From positions 150,538,945 through 150,602,944 of the forward strand of contig CM043950.1 in the NCBI GenBank assembly GCA_014529385.2: DNA of 64,000 bases, given 5' to 3'. This DNA is from Adiantum capillus-veneris. Taxonomy: Eukaryota; Streptophyta; Polypodiopsida; Polypodiales; Pteridaceae. A program made the translations under genes and the position numbers. Below are positions 1 through 10,109 of this stretch, in pieces. Each line of letters begins with the position of its first letter. Position 1 is the first letter of the stretch. Under the pieces are notes generated by a model. It was not told where the DNA came from, ran no database searches, and was given only the letters and a program-made list of their open reading frames with translations.

Positions 1-85
1 TTCTTTATTTGATGCACCATGCATGTATATGTACATATGCGCAATCCCTTGCTCCAAAATAATCCTGACATAATTTGCCCATCCC

Positions 86-460
86 CTAGCCTTGAGCTAC
101 TTCATGTGCCTCTCCATTTAGAGCACGTTCAATGTGTCTGATGCTCCATGCTTCGAACTTTTTTAACAAGCTTTTAATTCTGAAGCACATTTCCTTCAAT
201 GAGGTGTTCTTGCTCTTCCACACACCCAGCACTTGCTTCACCACTAACAAGGCGTCACCTTTTATGCTCAACCTTCGAACCCCATGCTTCAAACAAATGT
301 GTAATCCGGCTTCCAGAGTAGCATATTCAGCCTCATTGTTACTATGAGCATCCAATTTGAACCCTCTCTTGCATACTAGCTTCCCCTCTGGATCATAAAG
401 TGTTATACCCCCTGAAGCTGCATCATGGCTCTTTCTGTATGAACCATCAAAGAACAACAC
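86..460 (-). other. Second (archaeal-like) RNase H domain
   Basis: This 124-residue domain closes the pol frame. Three catalytic acids are visible (D of FDGS, E of NNEAEY, D of KGDALL). The fourth acidic position, usually near ADALA, reads AHEVA. Plant Tat-lineage Ty3 elements are known to have acquired such an extra domain. Its role would be to remove RNA from RNA:DNA hybrids during reverse transcription, while the older RNase H decays into a tether. Confidence 0.8.
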
Positions 461-3400
461 ATGTGCATTGCTGATCTGTGGCACTTCTTCAACTAACTTT
501 CTCACCACCTCTTCCTTAACAATAAGGGGATTCTCCTTGTAGGTCAACAAATCAGCTAGGGTAGCCCTTGTACTATCTTCCACTAGAAAAGAGAACTCAA
601 ACTCTTGCAGCTCAATTACCCATTTCTTCACCACATTTGACATGTTAGTACCATTAATTAACTGTGGTAAAAAGGCATAACTCGTCAAGAAAACAAAAGG
701 CCGTGGTAGCAAGTAATGACGAAATCGTCGACAAGCAAATATTACATTGGCCATCACTAGCTCTACTTCCGAGAACTTTCTCTCCGCTACCAACTTCACT
801 CGGCTTGCACAATACACTAGCCTCATATAATGGTTGCCCTTCCCCTTTTGCAATAGCATGGCTCCAATGGCATCATCCCCTACTGAGGGATGTACATTAA
901 AAAAATTCTCCCAATCACGAGCCTGCATGGCTGACAACCCCCCTAACACCTCTTTCACCTCTTGAAACACTTCTTCACACTTGTCATCCCATTGCAATGG
1001 ATCATGCTTTGCCACTTGTTGTAATGGATAAAGAATCTGACAAGACAATGGAATAAACCTTGCCATGTACTTCACTTTGTGTATAAAGGTTGCCAATTGC
1101 TTCGTACTCGTAGGTGATGGAAGAAGAATGATAGACTTAACCTTGTCTGGATCAGCCTCAATGCCATTTTCTGACACCATGTGGCCCAATAACTTCACCC
1201 TTGGCTGTGCTAGATGACATTTCTTTGGATTTAGTTGTCCTCCACATTCATCATATCGAGCCAATACCATCTGCAGCTTCTCATGGTGTTCAGCCCTACT
1301 GCTATAAACACAGAAGTCATCCATAAAAGCTTTAACACAACTACCAATGAATGGTTCCAACACCCAATTTGCTCTCTCTTGATAGAAGGAAGGTCCATTT
1401 GACAACCCAAATGGCAATACTGTGTAGCAATAACAGCCCCATGGCGTAATAAAAGTGGTCTTTGTGCGGTCTTTAAGAGCAATCTTCAATTGAAAATAGC
1501 CTGAAAAACCATCACACACACTGTACCTCTCATAACCTGCCACTGAATCCAAGATCTGATCGATGAATGGAAGAGGATATGGGTTCTTCTTAGTGGCTGC
1601 ATTTAAGGGTTTAAAATCTACACAAATTCTCCACTTCCCATCCTTCTTTGGACTGACTACAACTGGACTCACCCATTCTGTGGTCTCCATAGGGACTATG
1701 AACCCTGCCTTCAACAACTTGTCCACCTCTTCTCGCAAGGCTTCCATTTGCTCTTGACCCATCCTTCTTAGCCTTTTTCGCACTAGCTTAGCACCTTCTT
1801 TCAGCTCTATATGCATCTCTTCGCCCTTGAACCCTCTGATCTCTTCATATGAAGTAGTGAACAAATCAGGAAAACTAGCCAGCATGTGCAAATATATATC
1901 CTTCTCCATAGCTGAGAGGTCTCCACTGATCATTTGTGTCATCAATTCCTGCTTCTTTGACAACTCAACCTTGGTTTGCATCATCCCTTCAATCACTTCA
2001 TAAGGCCCTTCACTTTCATCTTCAACCTCATTCACAAATGCAACTAAACCAGACTCCTCGATTTCTTTATCCATCAAAAGAAATGCAACATCAGCATCCT
2101 CATCACTGCTGGTAGTTCTATCATTGTCCTCATCTGTCACCGTGGAAGAGTCTTCATCACTAGACCCCTCCTCATCTTCATAAAGCTCCTCTAATCGTTT
2201 CCTTGTGTTTATATTGTATAGCTTCTTGGCACCTGTCTTTCCATAGAGGCTAATCGTACCATGTCGCCAATCTTGAACAGCTCCCACTGCACGTAACCAT
2301 GGTCTTCCCAATATAATAGGATATGCTCCCAACCCTGCTGGCATCACATGAAAATCAACCATTGCCTTTGCATCATATGCCTCCACTTCTAAGCTCTTTA
2401 CAACACCCAAGCATTTTACTTTCTGATGGTTTGCCAATCTGATCTGAAAACTTGACACCCTAGCCACTGTGAAACCCATCTTCTCAACGCATGAGTGTGT
2501 TATGACGCATATTTGGGCTCCGCCATCCACATAACCTTGTCCCAAATTTTTCCTTTTATGCCACACATCTACTATTGGACAAATGTCTGGTAGCTCATCC
2601 ATTGCCAACACCTTTACTGAACCTCTCTCTGGCTCTTTCTCCATTGGGTTAACCATCCTCTTCCACTGTCGCTTTAGCTTAGGCACCATCTCTATAAGCT
2701 GCCCAAAAGTAACATCTGCCTTCCTGCTCGTCAGATCCTCCTTCAAGTCATAGCTTAATTGCCCATCCCCTAGTGGAAAATCTGAAACATGAAACTTTCG
2801 ACGAGCTCTCCTTTTCCTCTTGGCCTTGACATCCTCGCCTTCATGTCTGTTTCCTTTCTTCTTACTAGGACCTGGGGCACTTTTTCCTTCCTTATCCTCT
2901 GTGGTCCTCTTCCCAATAGGCATCACTAATGTATCCTCTAGCTTTGATGCCTTCTCCAAGGTGACTACACTTAGCACTTTTGTCTTTCCCTTTTCCTCCT
3001 GGGTCAGTCCACTGGTTCCTTCGTCCCCCTTAATTTCGATGCCATAATCATTTGACCTAGTTAGCACCTGTCTTGGCAATGGATACATGTCTCCCCCCAT
3101 CCTTGGTGGCTTATCACATTGCGGGCTGATGTGACCCAACTCTCCACAATTATAACATGTGGGCATCTGCCTCCAAGACCTACCATTGCTTTGTCCAACA
3201 CCATTCCTAGGCCTTTCTTCACCTCCTGGCTGATTTGCAAACCTCCCTCGACCTCGATTATTTCCCACTTGACCTAGCATGTTTAGGCTGAGATTCTTCA
3301 TCAAATCTACCATTTGCCTCATGTCTTGCCTTAGCCCATCATCTTGCACTGATGTAGTGACCACTGCTGGCATAACCTGAGTAGTAACAGGAACCACTGG

Positions 3401-3568
3401 TTCGTGATGAACCCCTGACATGCGACCTTGTAAAGACTCTATAGGCTGAAATTCAGACCTCATGGGCAAGGACTCCACCCCTAACTGGCTCATTTTCCTC
3501 AACTTCCACTCTTTGTTCCTTGATACCTCTAGTGCATCTTCATATATCCTAGGCTTCTTTAGCTCCAC
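86..3568 (-). pseudogene. Ty3 gag C-terminus plus pol: zinc knuckle, protease, RT, RNase H and second RNase H
   Basis: 1,160 codons are open, in the same frame as the gag segment at 3,584-4,078 and separated from it by a single TAG. A CX2CX4HX4C zinc knuckle lies near residues 137-150. The retropepsin active site near residue 347 reads DGGA rather than DTGA/DSGA. The RT (about 600-790) has FMDD near 747. The Ty3-type RNase H that follows keeps its SEVEL glutamate, but the usual VDAS and TDH aspartate positions are changed. A second RNase H fills residues 1,037-1,160 with FDGS, NNEAEY and KGDALLVV, the catalytic D, E and D of the archaeal-like type known from some plant Tat elements. Integrase normally follows but is absent before the stop at 86. 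The segment looks recently active but disabled. Confidence 0.85.
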
Positions 3569-3583
3569 TCTCCAATGTATATT

Positions 3584-4078
3584 CTACCAAAGACCGGCTA
3601 AGAACCTGTCCTTCTTCATCATGTCAGGTGGGGGTACCTGTGGTGCTAAGGCCTTGCACATTCGCTCCCATGCCAATGAAAACTTACGTATGTACGCATC
3701 TACTGGATCACCTTCCTTTTGCACCAAAGCCTGTACTTCTTGCCACACTTTGTCAGGATCTTCTATCTTCACAAACTCCACTTCCAACCCATGTCGTAGA
3801 TTGTCCCAACTCAACCTTACAGGTGGATCAGCCACACGCAACTCCTCTTCAAATGCTTTAGACCAAACTCGTGCATCACTCTTCAAACAAATTTGGAGAA
3901 GGCGTAACATCTGCGCAGGGTCATGAATCTGGTTGCTAATGCAGGCAACCTCCATCTTTTTCAAAAATTCTTCCACATCTTCATCACTTCTTCCATGAAA
4001 CTCCGGATAAGAGAAAGCCATGGCTACCCAAGTTTCAATGCTTTGAGAACCTCTTTGAACACACGTGCAAGAACCCAA
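3584..4078 (-). pseudogene. Ty3 gag, N-terminal part
   Basis: 164 codons resemble the retrotransposon gag (capsid) family: a hydrophobic, tryptophan-rich helical domain with DARVWSKAFEEEL and KVWQEVQALVQKEGD. The likely start is the ATG near 4,021 (MAFSYPEF), not the first ATG at 4,078, because the related gag at 30,640-31,142 starts at the equivalent place. The frame ends at a TAG (3,584-3,586). The codons after it continue the gag sequence in the same frame, so the stop is a point mutation (TGG to TAG would suffice), not the natural gag end. Confidence 0.8.
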
Positions 4079-4461
4079 AACTTTTGACTACCCAATCCCC
4101 AGAAACTTCAATGGAGCTCAACTTTAGATAAGGACAAACACATGCACATCAAATGAGTTTTCATAGTTGATCATCGGAATTACAACAGGCAAAGGACATT
4201 CCAAGATCTCTCGTAATCTTCTTGGCCCGAACATAAAGACTATGCACTGCTGGAAAAAAATCTTCCTGGACACATGAACATTTATCTGGATTCTTTGAGT
4301 TAAATGAAATGGAGTGAATTGAGGGACATTTTGATCATCCATTAAATCCAACCATGAAGCTCCCAAGAAGGCACACCTGACTTAACCTCTGATTTTGCCA
4401 AAATTTCAACAGCATAACAGCATAAATGGCTCAAAAGACCAAAAAACCAGCCATCATAACT

Positions 4462-4489
4462 TGGGAAAATTTCGACAGAGTTTCCCCAG
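4462..4489 (-). promoter_or_regulatory. Leader motif, copy in a gypsy element
   Basis: On the minus strand this reads GGGGAAA, CTCTGTCGAAA, TTTTCCC in succession. The ends can pair into a short stem. The same motif occurs in copia-type leaders at 7,798-7,826, 51,628-51,653, 51,950-51,981 and 61,549-61,575. The function is unknown. Confidence 0.5.
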
Positions 4490-4929
4490 AAGTAGAGCAG
4501 TAAGAACCCAAAATATAGACTGTATGTGTAAGCATAGACTGCCAACAATAGAACTCGAGCATCAAGTAGGAATCACTAGTACATAGCCTATGGCGAGGTC
4601 ACGAAAAGGGTGCTCCAGCTACCTGTATCACCGAAAGGATCTCCACATTTGAGAATCCCCCAGCTCAATAAAAACCTCACGCTATCGACCCTCACACGAA
4701 GGCTAATGCAAATCGCGTATAGTCAAGTCTTAGAAATGACTATCTTATAGACCAAGTCTCAGAAATGGTTGGGACTGCCAAATACAACCAAGTATGGCTC
4801 CACAAATGCGTACAATGGCAGTTTCCACAAGTAACGTACAATCCAGCAGACAATGCGCTCAAATAGGCGCCAAGTGATGCATACCCACAACAACTGCAAG
4901 TGACATCACTGCTAGTATATCATTGTACT

Positions 4930-5003
4930 CCAGCTACCTGTACCTGTGTGAATCACCTGTACCTGTACCTATCCCTGTAACCTGTAACCTGTAACCTGTA
5001 GCC
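4930..5003. repeat. CCTGTA / CCTGTAA short tandem repeats
   Basis: Repeated acctgt units are followed by four CCTGTAA-type heptamers, inside the leader of element 1. They are not the plant telomere repeat TTTAGGG. Confidence 0.7.
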
Positions 5004-5052
5004 CCGAATCTCGAAGCTTGAAGCTCAAAGCAGAAGGTACTCGAAGAAGATC

Positions 5053-5068
5053 CTCAGTGGGGGCACCA
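5053..5068 (-). promoter_or_regulatory. Primer-binding site of Ty3 element 1
   Basis: The minus strand reads TGGTGCCCCCACTGAG, starting with TGG as expected for pairing with a tRNA CCA end, a few bases inside the LTR end. The same first 11 bases recur at the LTR of 31,247. I cannot assign the tRNA. Confidence 0.65.
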
Positions 5069-5116
5069 AAAGAATGTGAGCGGGATGAAAACACACACAG
5101 CGCCTCTATAACGACC

Positions 5117-5121
5117 CGACA
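5117..5121. repeat. Target site duplication cgaca, left
   Basis: This is identical to 9,082-9,086 on the other side of the copia-like element; five bases is the usual length for LTR retrotransposons. Confidence 0.9.
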
Positions 5122-5310
5122 TGAAGGGGATCAGGGAGCACCACAGACGGAGAGTGAGAGAGAGAGAGAAGGAGAGACACACACGATGTGGGTGGGGAGA
5201 CTCAAAGAGTGGTAGCCCCCTATACACTTATGCTATGTATAAGGTATACAAGTCAGTGGGCGCCCAGACTCTGGGCGGTCGGGCAAGGCACATGCGCCTA
5301 TACCCCAACA
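5122..5310 (-). repeat. 3' LTR of the copia-like element
   Basis: 189 bp, nearly identical to 8,895-9,081. It contains a GA-rich stretch and, in minus sense, begins TGTTGGGGTATAGG and ends CCCCTTCA. Confidence 0.92.
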
Positions 5311-5321
5311 ACCTCCCACTT
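5311..5321 (-). promoter_or_regulatory. Polypurine tract of the copia-like element
   Basis: The minus strand reads AAGTGGGAGGT directly against the LTR. The same tract adjoins the LTRs at 26,121-26,317 and 53,882-54,072. Confidence 0.85.
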
Positions 5322-5389
5322 AAAGGCGAATGTGCCTTTAAGCAAGGGAACCTAGTCAAAAGACTACAAAAGGCGAGAGAAAACCGCTC

Positions 5390-5707
5390 TCAATCGATGC
5401 CCACTGGCTGGCTGTGATCGTGTGCATCCGGCTGTCCTGCTCTCGTGTATGTCCATACACCACCAGACGTACCGCACACGTACTGCAAGTATATACGCAA
5501 TACCTGCATATCTCCCTCGTGCACTATGCCATCATCAGTCAGCAAACGACTGACAACCCCAACTGCAAATGCTCTCACTGCAGCTGCGATATCTGGTCTC
5601 AAGATCAACATCTCATACATGAGACCACCGAATGCCGATGCAATGCTAGCGGGCCCTGCTAGCTCTACAGAGCATGCATCAACATATATATCCCTGGCAA
5701 TAGGCAT
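5390..5707 (-). pseudogene. Remnant of copia RT C-terminal end
   Basis: 105 codons lie in frame with the gag-protease ORF but behind two consecutive stops (TAG TGA). LMYEMLILRPDIAAAV and VGVVSRLL match the copia segment just after the RT core, usually GSLMYAMLCTRPDIAYAVGV. No YVDD active site precedes it. This is the only part of RT left, and the other two copies in the window keep the same part. Confidence 0.75.
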
Positions 5708-5713
5708 CTCTCA

Positions 5714-7279
5714 CTAACAAGGCGTGTCAGCCACATGCATCTCCTGATTGTCCACAAAAGACGCATCAACCTGTCGTTCAACCTCAGAGAAAACCAACTG
5801 CTCTAGATGTCTGCTGGAAGACATATCCTGCACAACTATATCCCCATGCTCACTGTCGAGCATAGAAAGGAATGACTGCATAATCGCTGACATCTCAGTC
5901 TCCTCTGCAATCATCCACTGCAAACATGACCACTCAATCTGCTGTGACTCACTAGAGCTCTCATGCTCTAAATCCGTATGCATAGACTCTTGCACAACGT
6001 CCTCCTGTTGTGACTCACTAGAGCAAGACCGCTCTACCTGTCTATCCTGCATAGAAGTATCTCGCACAACTGACTCTCTGCTTTGCTCAGTCACTAGCAA
6101 AGCATGCATGTCTGACTCTGTCACCTCTCTGTGTGACTGCTCAAGTCGTGCCCCAACTGTGTGCACAACGAGCTCACTACTCTGCACTCCATGCAAAGTA
6201 CCCTGCAACCCATGAGCAAAAGAGACTCGCCTGCTCTCTCGCTCTCTACCTGGTTGCGTGATCACAGAGACAACACCGTCCCTCTCGTGATCCACATGCA
6301 ATGGGTAACCTGTACCACTCCTGGCACCTCTCGCAATCACTAGCGAACCCAAATGCATCACAAAAGATCGCTCAAGCAACGATACCCGACATCCACTATC
6401 CCGTAACTGTCTGACTGAGATCAAATCCCGTCTCAGATCTGGCACATAATGCACATGACGCAGGGTAAATCTCATACCACTGGGCAAGGACAAACATATG
6501 TCTCCTGTACCCTCAATGTCATACACAGCACCATCATCCATGTGCACACAACCAGGTCTCCCACTAGAAAACGTGCTAAACCACTCACGATGCGACGTGA
6601 CATGGAAAGTAGCATCTGAATCTAGTAACCAATGTGAAGACAATGTGCAATCCGATATGCAATCCGTAGACATAAGATCATCTGAAGACAAGCTAGATGT
6701 AAATGTGACATCACCGTCACAAGCATACTCAGTAACCACCGTACTGATCTCACTAGCATCTGTCATGCCCAAATCTGCATCACGCATCTGTCGCCTCCGT
6801 TGTCTCAAACGCTTGAAACATCGACGCCTAATGTGCCCTCTATGTCCACAATGCCAACATGTCAAGTCTCTATGCCGTGGAGACTTGCGTGTGGGACCAA
6901 TCTCTCCCATGGACATAGAAGTGGGACTAGACTCCCCTGTAGACATGGATGTCGCGTACATAGCATGTAAACTCTGCCATAAAGCATGAGTTGTAGTCTC
7001 CCTCGAGACCTGCCAGTAAACAGACTCAACCAGATGCAAACAAATCGTAGACATGGCTAACTCATCAAGATCCTGCCAATCATCATCACGCATAGAATTG
7101 GGCTTCGCCGATAAACCACGCAAGGGTTTATCCTGCCCCAAATCCGTCAATGCAACAAGCATATGTTCCTTCCAAGCAACAAAATCTACACCATCAAACT
7201 GTGTCAGACCATAATGCTGGAAGTCAAATAAAAAATCAGCCATAATGCTCGCAAAAGAGCAACCAACAATGAGTAGCAA
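5714..7279 (-). CDS. gag-protease polyprotein of the non-autonomous copia-like element
   Basis: 521 codons; the likely start is Met13 (MADFLFDF, at 7,243), which matches copia gag openings. Residues 13-110 are the first half of a copia gag (FDGVDFVAWKEHM, LDELAMSTICLHL). The second half of gag is missing and the chain runs into a CX2CX4HX4C knuckle at 141-154. The protease follows at about 216-330, with the active site DSDA at 220-223 where DSGA is normal; the plus-strand copy has DADA. No pre-integrase HxxxxxGH motif follows. The last 190 residues are rich in Ser, Glu and Gln. The frame is intact, which suggests use or recent insertion. The protein would form or enter capsids; protease activity is doubtful given the lost glycine. 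Confidence 0.85.
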   Translation of the reverse strand: MLLIVGCSFASIMADFLFDFQHYGLTQFDGVDFVAWKEHMLVALTDLGQDKPLRGLSAKPNSMRDDDWQDLDELAMSTICLHLVESVYWQVSRETTTHALWQSLHAMYATSMSTGESSPTSMSMGEIGPTRKSPRHRDLTCWHCGHRGHIRRRCFKRLRQRRRQMRDADLGMTDASEISTVVTEYACDGDVTFTSSLSSDDLMSTDCISDCTLSSHWLLDSDATFHVTSHREWFSTFSSGRPGCVHMDDGAVYDIEGTGDICLSLPSGMRFTLRHVHYVPDLRRDLISVRQLRDSGCRVSLLERSFVMHLGSLVIARGARSGTGYPLHVDHERDGVVSVITQPGRERESRRVSFAHGLQGTLHGVQSSELVVHTVGARLEQSHREVTESDMHALLVTEQSRESVVRDTSMQDRQVERSCSSESQQEDVVQESMHTDLEHESSSESQQIEWSCLQWMIAEETEMSAIMQSFLSMLDSEHGDIVVQDMSSSRHLEQLVFSEVERQVDASFVDNQEMHVADTPC

Positions 7280-8880
7280 ATGTCAACCAAATCAGCCCTA
7301 AACTGGCTCGAATCGCATCAACAAAAGTCTGCAAATATGGCTGCAAATCAGCCCCAAAACAGCCCCAAAATTCAGCTCTTAAACAGCTGCATAAACAAGT
7401 CACAAACGTGTCCCAGATCAGCCTACAACTGAGCCATACATGGACACCTGCAAAGAGGAAACAATGGCTGAAAATTTAGCGCCCAAATAAGCCCTCAAAT
7501 CTGCCTGTAAACTTCTAAATCTGTAGGTGAAACCTGCTAAAAAACCTCAAGCCATTAGTGCTCAAATCCGGCTACCTAGCTCGTAGCCACACAAGCATAC
7601 ATCACAATACTCACTCCTGTGAGTGTGCCAAGATAACTGTATGCCTGTCAAATCCGTGAGCTAATCACCAAGCCCACACTGTGCGGTATCGATGCATACA
7701 CACACACAAATCTCCCACCTGCAGAGAACACCGCACGCAAATGCTGAGTGCAACCCGCAATCTCTACCTAGATCGCATAAATGATGCGCATAAAACTCCT
7801 GGGAAAATTTCGCCAGAGTTTCGTCAGTAAAACGGCCACAAAACCAATAACCAAACTGACTGCATGCTCAAAACCATGAGCAACCAAAGCGCATCAAACC
7901 GTACTCCAAATGCATGCACCAAATCCCCACACTTTGCATACATCATTGCAAACACCTGCAAATCTAGTACACAAATATCTGCTCTATCTGTGACTGTCAA
8001 AAAACTTGCTCGAGGCATACATTGCCGAGCTCAAAATGCAATCACATTAGTCTCCCTGAGCATCAAACCACATAAGGCATACATTGTATCCTCCCACCTG
8101 TGAGGAAACTTGCAGCAAATATCACTCTCACATCTGAGAGCAAGCCATGTGTGAAATCCTCCACACACAATAAACAACTGCTGCTGCAGAAAATTCAGCG
8201 TTCAGAATTTTAAAATTCTGATATGGCGAGCGCGTCCAGAGCGTGCCAAAACCCCCAAGGTAGACTCCTGGATCACATGTATCCGAGTCCGAGTGTGCAA
8301 AATATGTCGAAAACAGTGACACTGTTTTCGGCCCAAAAACGCAACAAAAACTTGCTGCTGCTGCAGAAATTTCAGAAGGTCAAAATCAGCTCAAATGGAC
8401 ATCACCATTGCGTCCGGAGAGTGCCAAAACCCTGACCTAGACTCCTGGATCATGTAGATCTGACTCTCTATGACGAAGCTACGCAAAAAACTGCGTTTTA
8501 GAGCCCGAAAATGGCAAAAACGAGCTGCACACAGTCTTGAACCTGCTCCTGCTCCACTCTGTGTGATGCAATGTCCTCTCAATGAAAGCTCCAACGCAAG
8601 AGCTTTGCCACAACAGCATCCAAGCACTCGAATGTCAAGCTCTCCTCCGTCGAGCACTTCTCTAACGAGCTCCACTGAGCTCAAAAGCTCCTCTCACTAA
8701 GGAAGTCGCAACCACTTCCTCGACCAAGCTTGACCACACCAAGCTCCTAAGCCCCAAAGACAATGATCCTCAAGCTAAAATCGCTCTCCGTGAAACTCCG
8801 CGATCGAACTCCACCGTCGAGAGCGAGCGAGCTATTGCCTCGAAGCTCTCAAAGCCGTCGTGCTCTCCGCGGTCACCATA
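7280..8880 (-). other. Leader of the copia-like element
   Basis: About 1.6 kb lie between primer site and gag without a supported gene. The stretch carries the hairpin-capable motif at 7,798-7,826. Parts (about 7,680-8,060) match the leader of the plus-strand copy at 51,840-52,110. Confidence 0.7.
7798..7826 (-). promoter_or_regulatory. Leader motif, copia-like copy 1
   Basis: Minus-strand GACGAAACTCTGGCGAAA is followed by TTTTCCCAGG; the copy at 51,950 is almost identical. The function is unknown. Confidence 0.5.
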
Positions 8881-8892
8881 GCTCTGATACCA
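8881..8892 (-). promoter_or_regulatory. Primer-binding site, initiator tRNA-Met type
   Basis: The minus strand reads TGGTATCAGAGC, two bases inside the LTR end. This is the standard primer site of plant copia elements. Confidence 0.93.
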
Positions 8893-8894
8893 AT

Positions 8895-9081
8895 TGAAGG
8901 GGATCGGGGAGCACCACAGACGGAGAGTGAGAGAGAGAGAAGGAGAGACACACACGATGTGGGTGGGGAGACTCAAAGAGTGGCAGCCCCCTGTACACTT
9001 ATGCTATGTATAAGGTATACAAGTCAGTGGGCGCCCAGACTCTGGGCGATCGAGCAAGGCACATGCGCCTATACCCCAACA
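8895..9081 (-). repeat. 5' LTR of the copia-like element
   Basis: 187 bp; pairs with 5,122-5,310 and is flanked outside by cgaca. Confidence 0.92.
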
Positions 9082-9086
9082 CGACA
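9082..9086. repeat. Target site duplication cgaca, right
   Basis: Matches 5,117-5,121. Confidence 0.9.
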
Positions 9087-9207
9087 CACATTCTTGGAAT
9101 GATACACACACACACTATGGGACACCACTCGGCTTACACAACACACCTGGCCGAGACAGGGAACACACCACTGTAGTGAGAGGAGAGAGACTATCCAGTT
9201 GCCCACT

Positions 9208-9243
<36 letters not shown>

Positions 9244-10109
9244 ACCCCAAAAATTTAGCTCAAAAAAGGAGAATTTCTGATGTTTAGATACAATTGAGCT
9301 TGGGCCAACACCAATGGGGCAAATAGCTCATACAATATGGGTAAAAGATACCAGATACAATCACAAATTGGAGCAGAAGCTTCGCTCATAGGAGAAACTT
9401 ACACAGCCAAACAACAGAAAAAGAGTGAGGAATTTGGCAAAATGGACAGCGCCATCGCATCCGAAACGGCCCAAAACCCCAGTCTACAATGTCAAAGTGC
9501 TCAAATCCGACCTCGGATGAGCAGTTTACAGCCAAAACAGGCTCCAAAAACCCCAAAAACACACCTACGGCTGTTACTCCTCTCTTCTCCACGTTTTTTC
9601 TGGTCTTCTCTCAGATTTTTCAGTTCCCACACTTAGATTTTTTAGTTGGGCACCCTTGGCCTTTTAAATGACCTCAAACGGACCCCGAACAGGCCAAAAA
9701 CTGACCTCGCAGTGCATAGTTGTCACCCTGCTACATCCATGCGCACACCTGGCACTCATTTCTTTTGAATAATGCGTCTCGCAACCATGTGAAGTGGCCC
9801 CAAAAAGTGGTCCTAATGATGACCTTTCTGCATATCTCTCACAAGAAAACACCACTTTGTGTCCATATTCATCCACGTGCAAATATTGACCCCGTTCGGC
9901 CTCCTGACGCCACTCGATGCCATCTGACGCACCTGCTTACCTCATGTCTTCGGCCTGCGGATAGCTTACTCGAGAATTTTAACGCGCTACCAACTCCTCC
10001 TTATTGTAGAAAAAACACAGTGGTACTGGTAATAGTGAAAATCAATGCACCCTGTCCTACCTGTACACATGTGGGCCCCACGTAACCACCTGGCTCTGAA
10101 AAATGGGCA

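Larger units (their letters stand above)
4079..5052 (-). other. 5' leader of Ty3 element 1
   Basis: About 970 bases lie between the primer site and gag with no coding signal. The stretch holds the hairpin-capable motif at 4,462-4,489 and a (CCTGTAA)n-like run at 4,930-5,003. Confidence 0.6.
5122..9081 (-). mobile_element. Complete non-autonomous Ty1/copia-like element (gag-protease only)
   Basis: A 3,960-bp unit has 189- and 187-bp LTRs (tg...ca in plus sense), a purine tract beside the left LTR, an initiator-Met primer site beside the right LTR, and a perfect 5-bp target duplication. The coding part holds half a gag, a zinc knuckle, a protease, a Ser/Glu-rich stretch and a remnant of the end of RT. 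Integrase and the RT active site are missing. The insertion splits the LTR of element 1, so it is younger than that element. Confidence 0.92.
1..10068 (-). mobile_element. Ty3/gypsy element 1, minus strand, cut by the window edge and by a copia-like insertion
   Basis: Reading right to left: LTR (about 10,068-9,087 and 5,116-5,075, split by the insertion at 5,117-9,086), primer-binding site at 5,053-5,068, leader, gag, zinc knuckle, protease, RT, RNase H and a second RNase H ending at 86. The first 70 bases recur at 10,111-10,180 beside the far side of the LTR. The 3' end of the internal region is therefore probably at the window's left edge, with the 3' LTR just outside. On that reading no integrase is present. 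The right LTR boundary near 10,068 is approximate because the purine tract there is weak. Confidence 0.75.
5075..10068 (-). repeat. LTR of element 1, about 1.03 kb, interrupted by the copia-like insertion
   Basis: It starts (plus sense) at the tg at 5,075, is broken at 5,117-9,086 by the insertion and its target duplication, and resumes with a (CA)n tract at 9,212-9,238. It ends near 10,068, before sequence that matches the 3' internal end of the same family. No coding sequence is recognised in 9,087-10,068. Confidence 0.55.

Noticed and set aside
3584-3586. TAG between gag and pol as a programmed readthrough site
   Set aside because: It lies inside gag, before the zinc knuckle, so gag would be cut short.
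4930-5003. CCTGTAA repeats as interstitial telomere
   Set aside because: They do not match TTTAGGG or related plant telomere units and lie in an element leader.
5018-5417. Plus-strand ORFs across the copia-like LTR
   Set aside because: They cross a target duplication, LTR and purine tract and have no domain.
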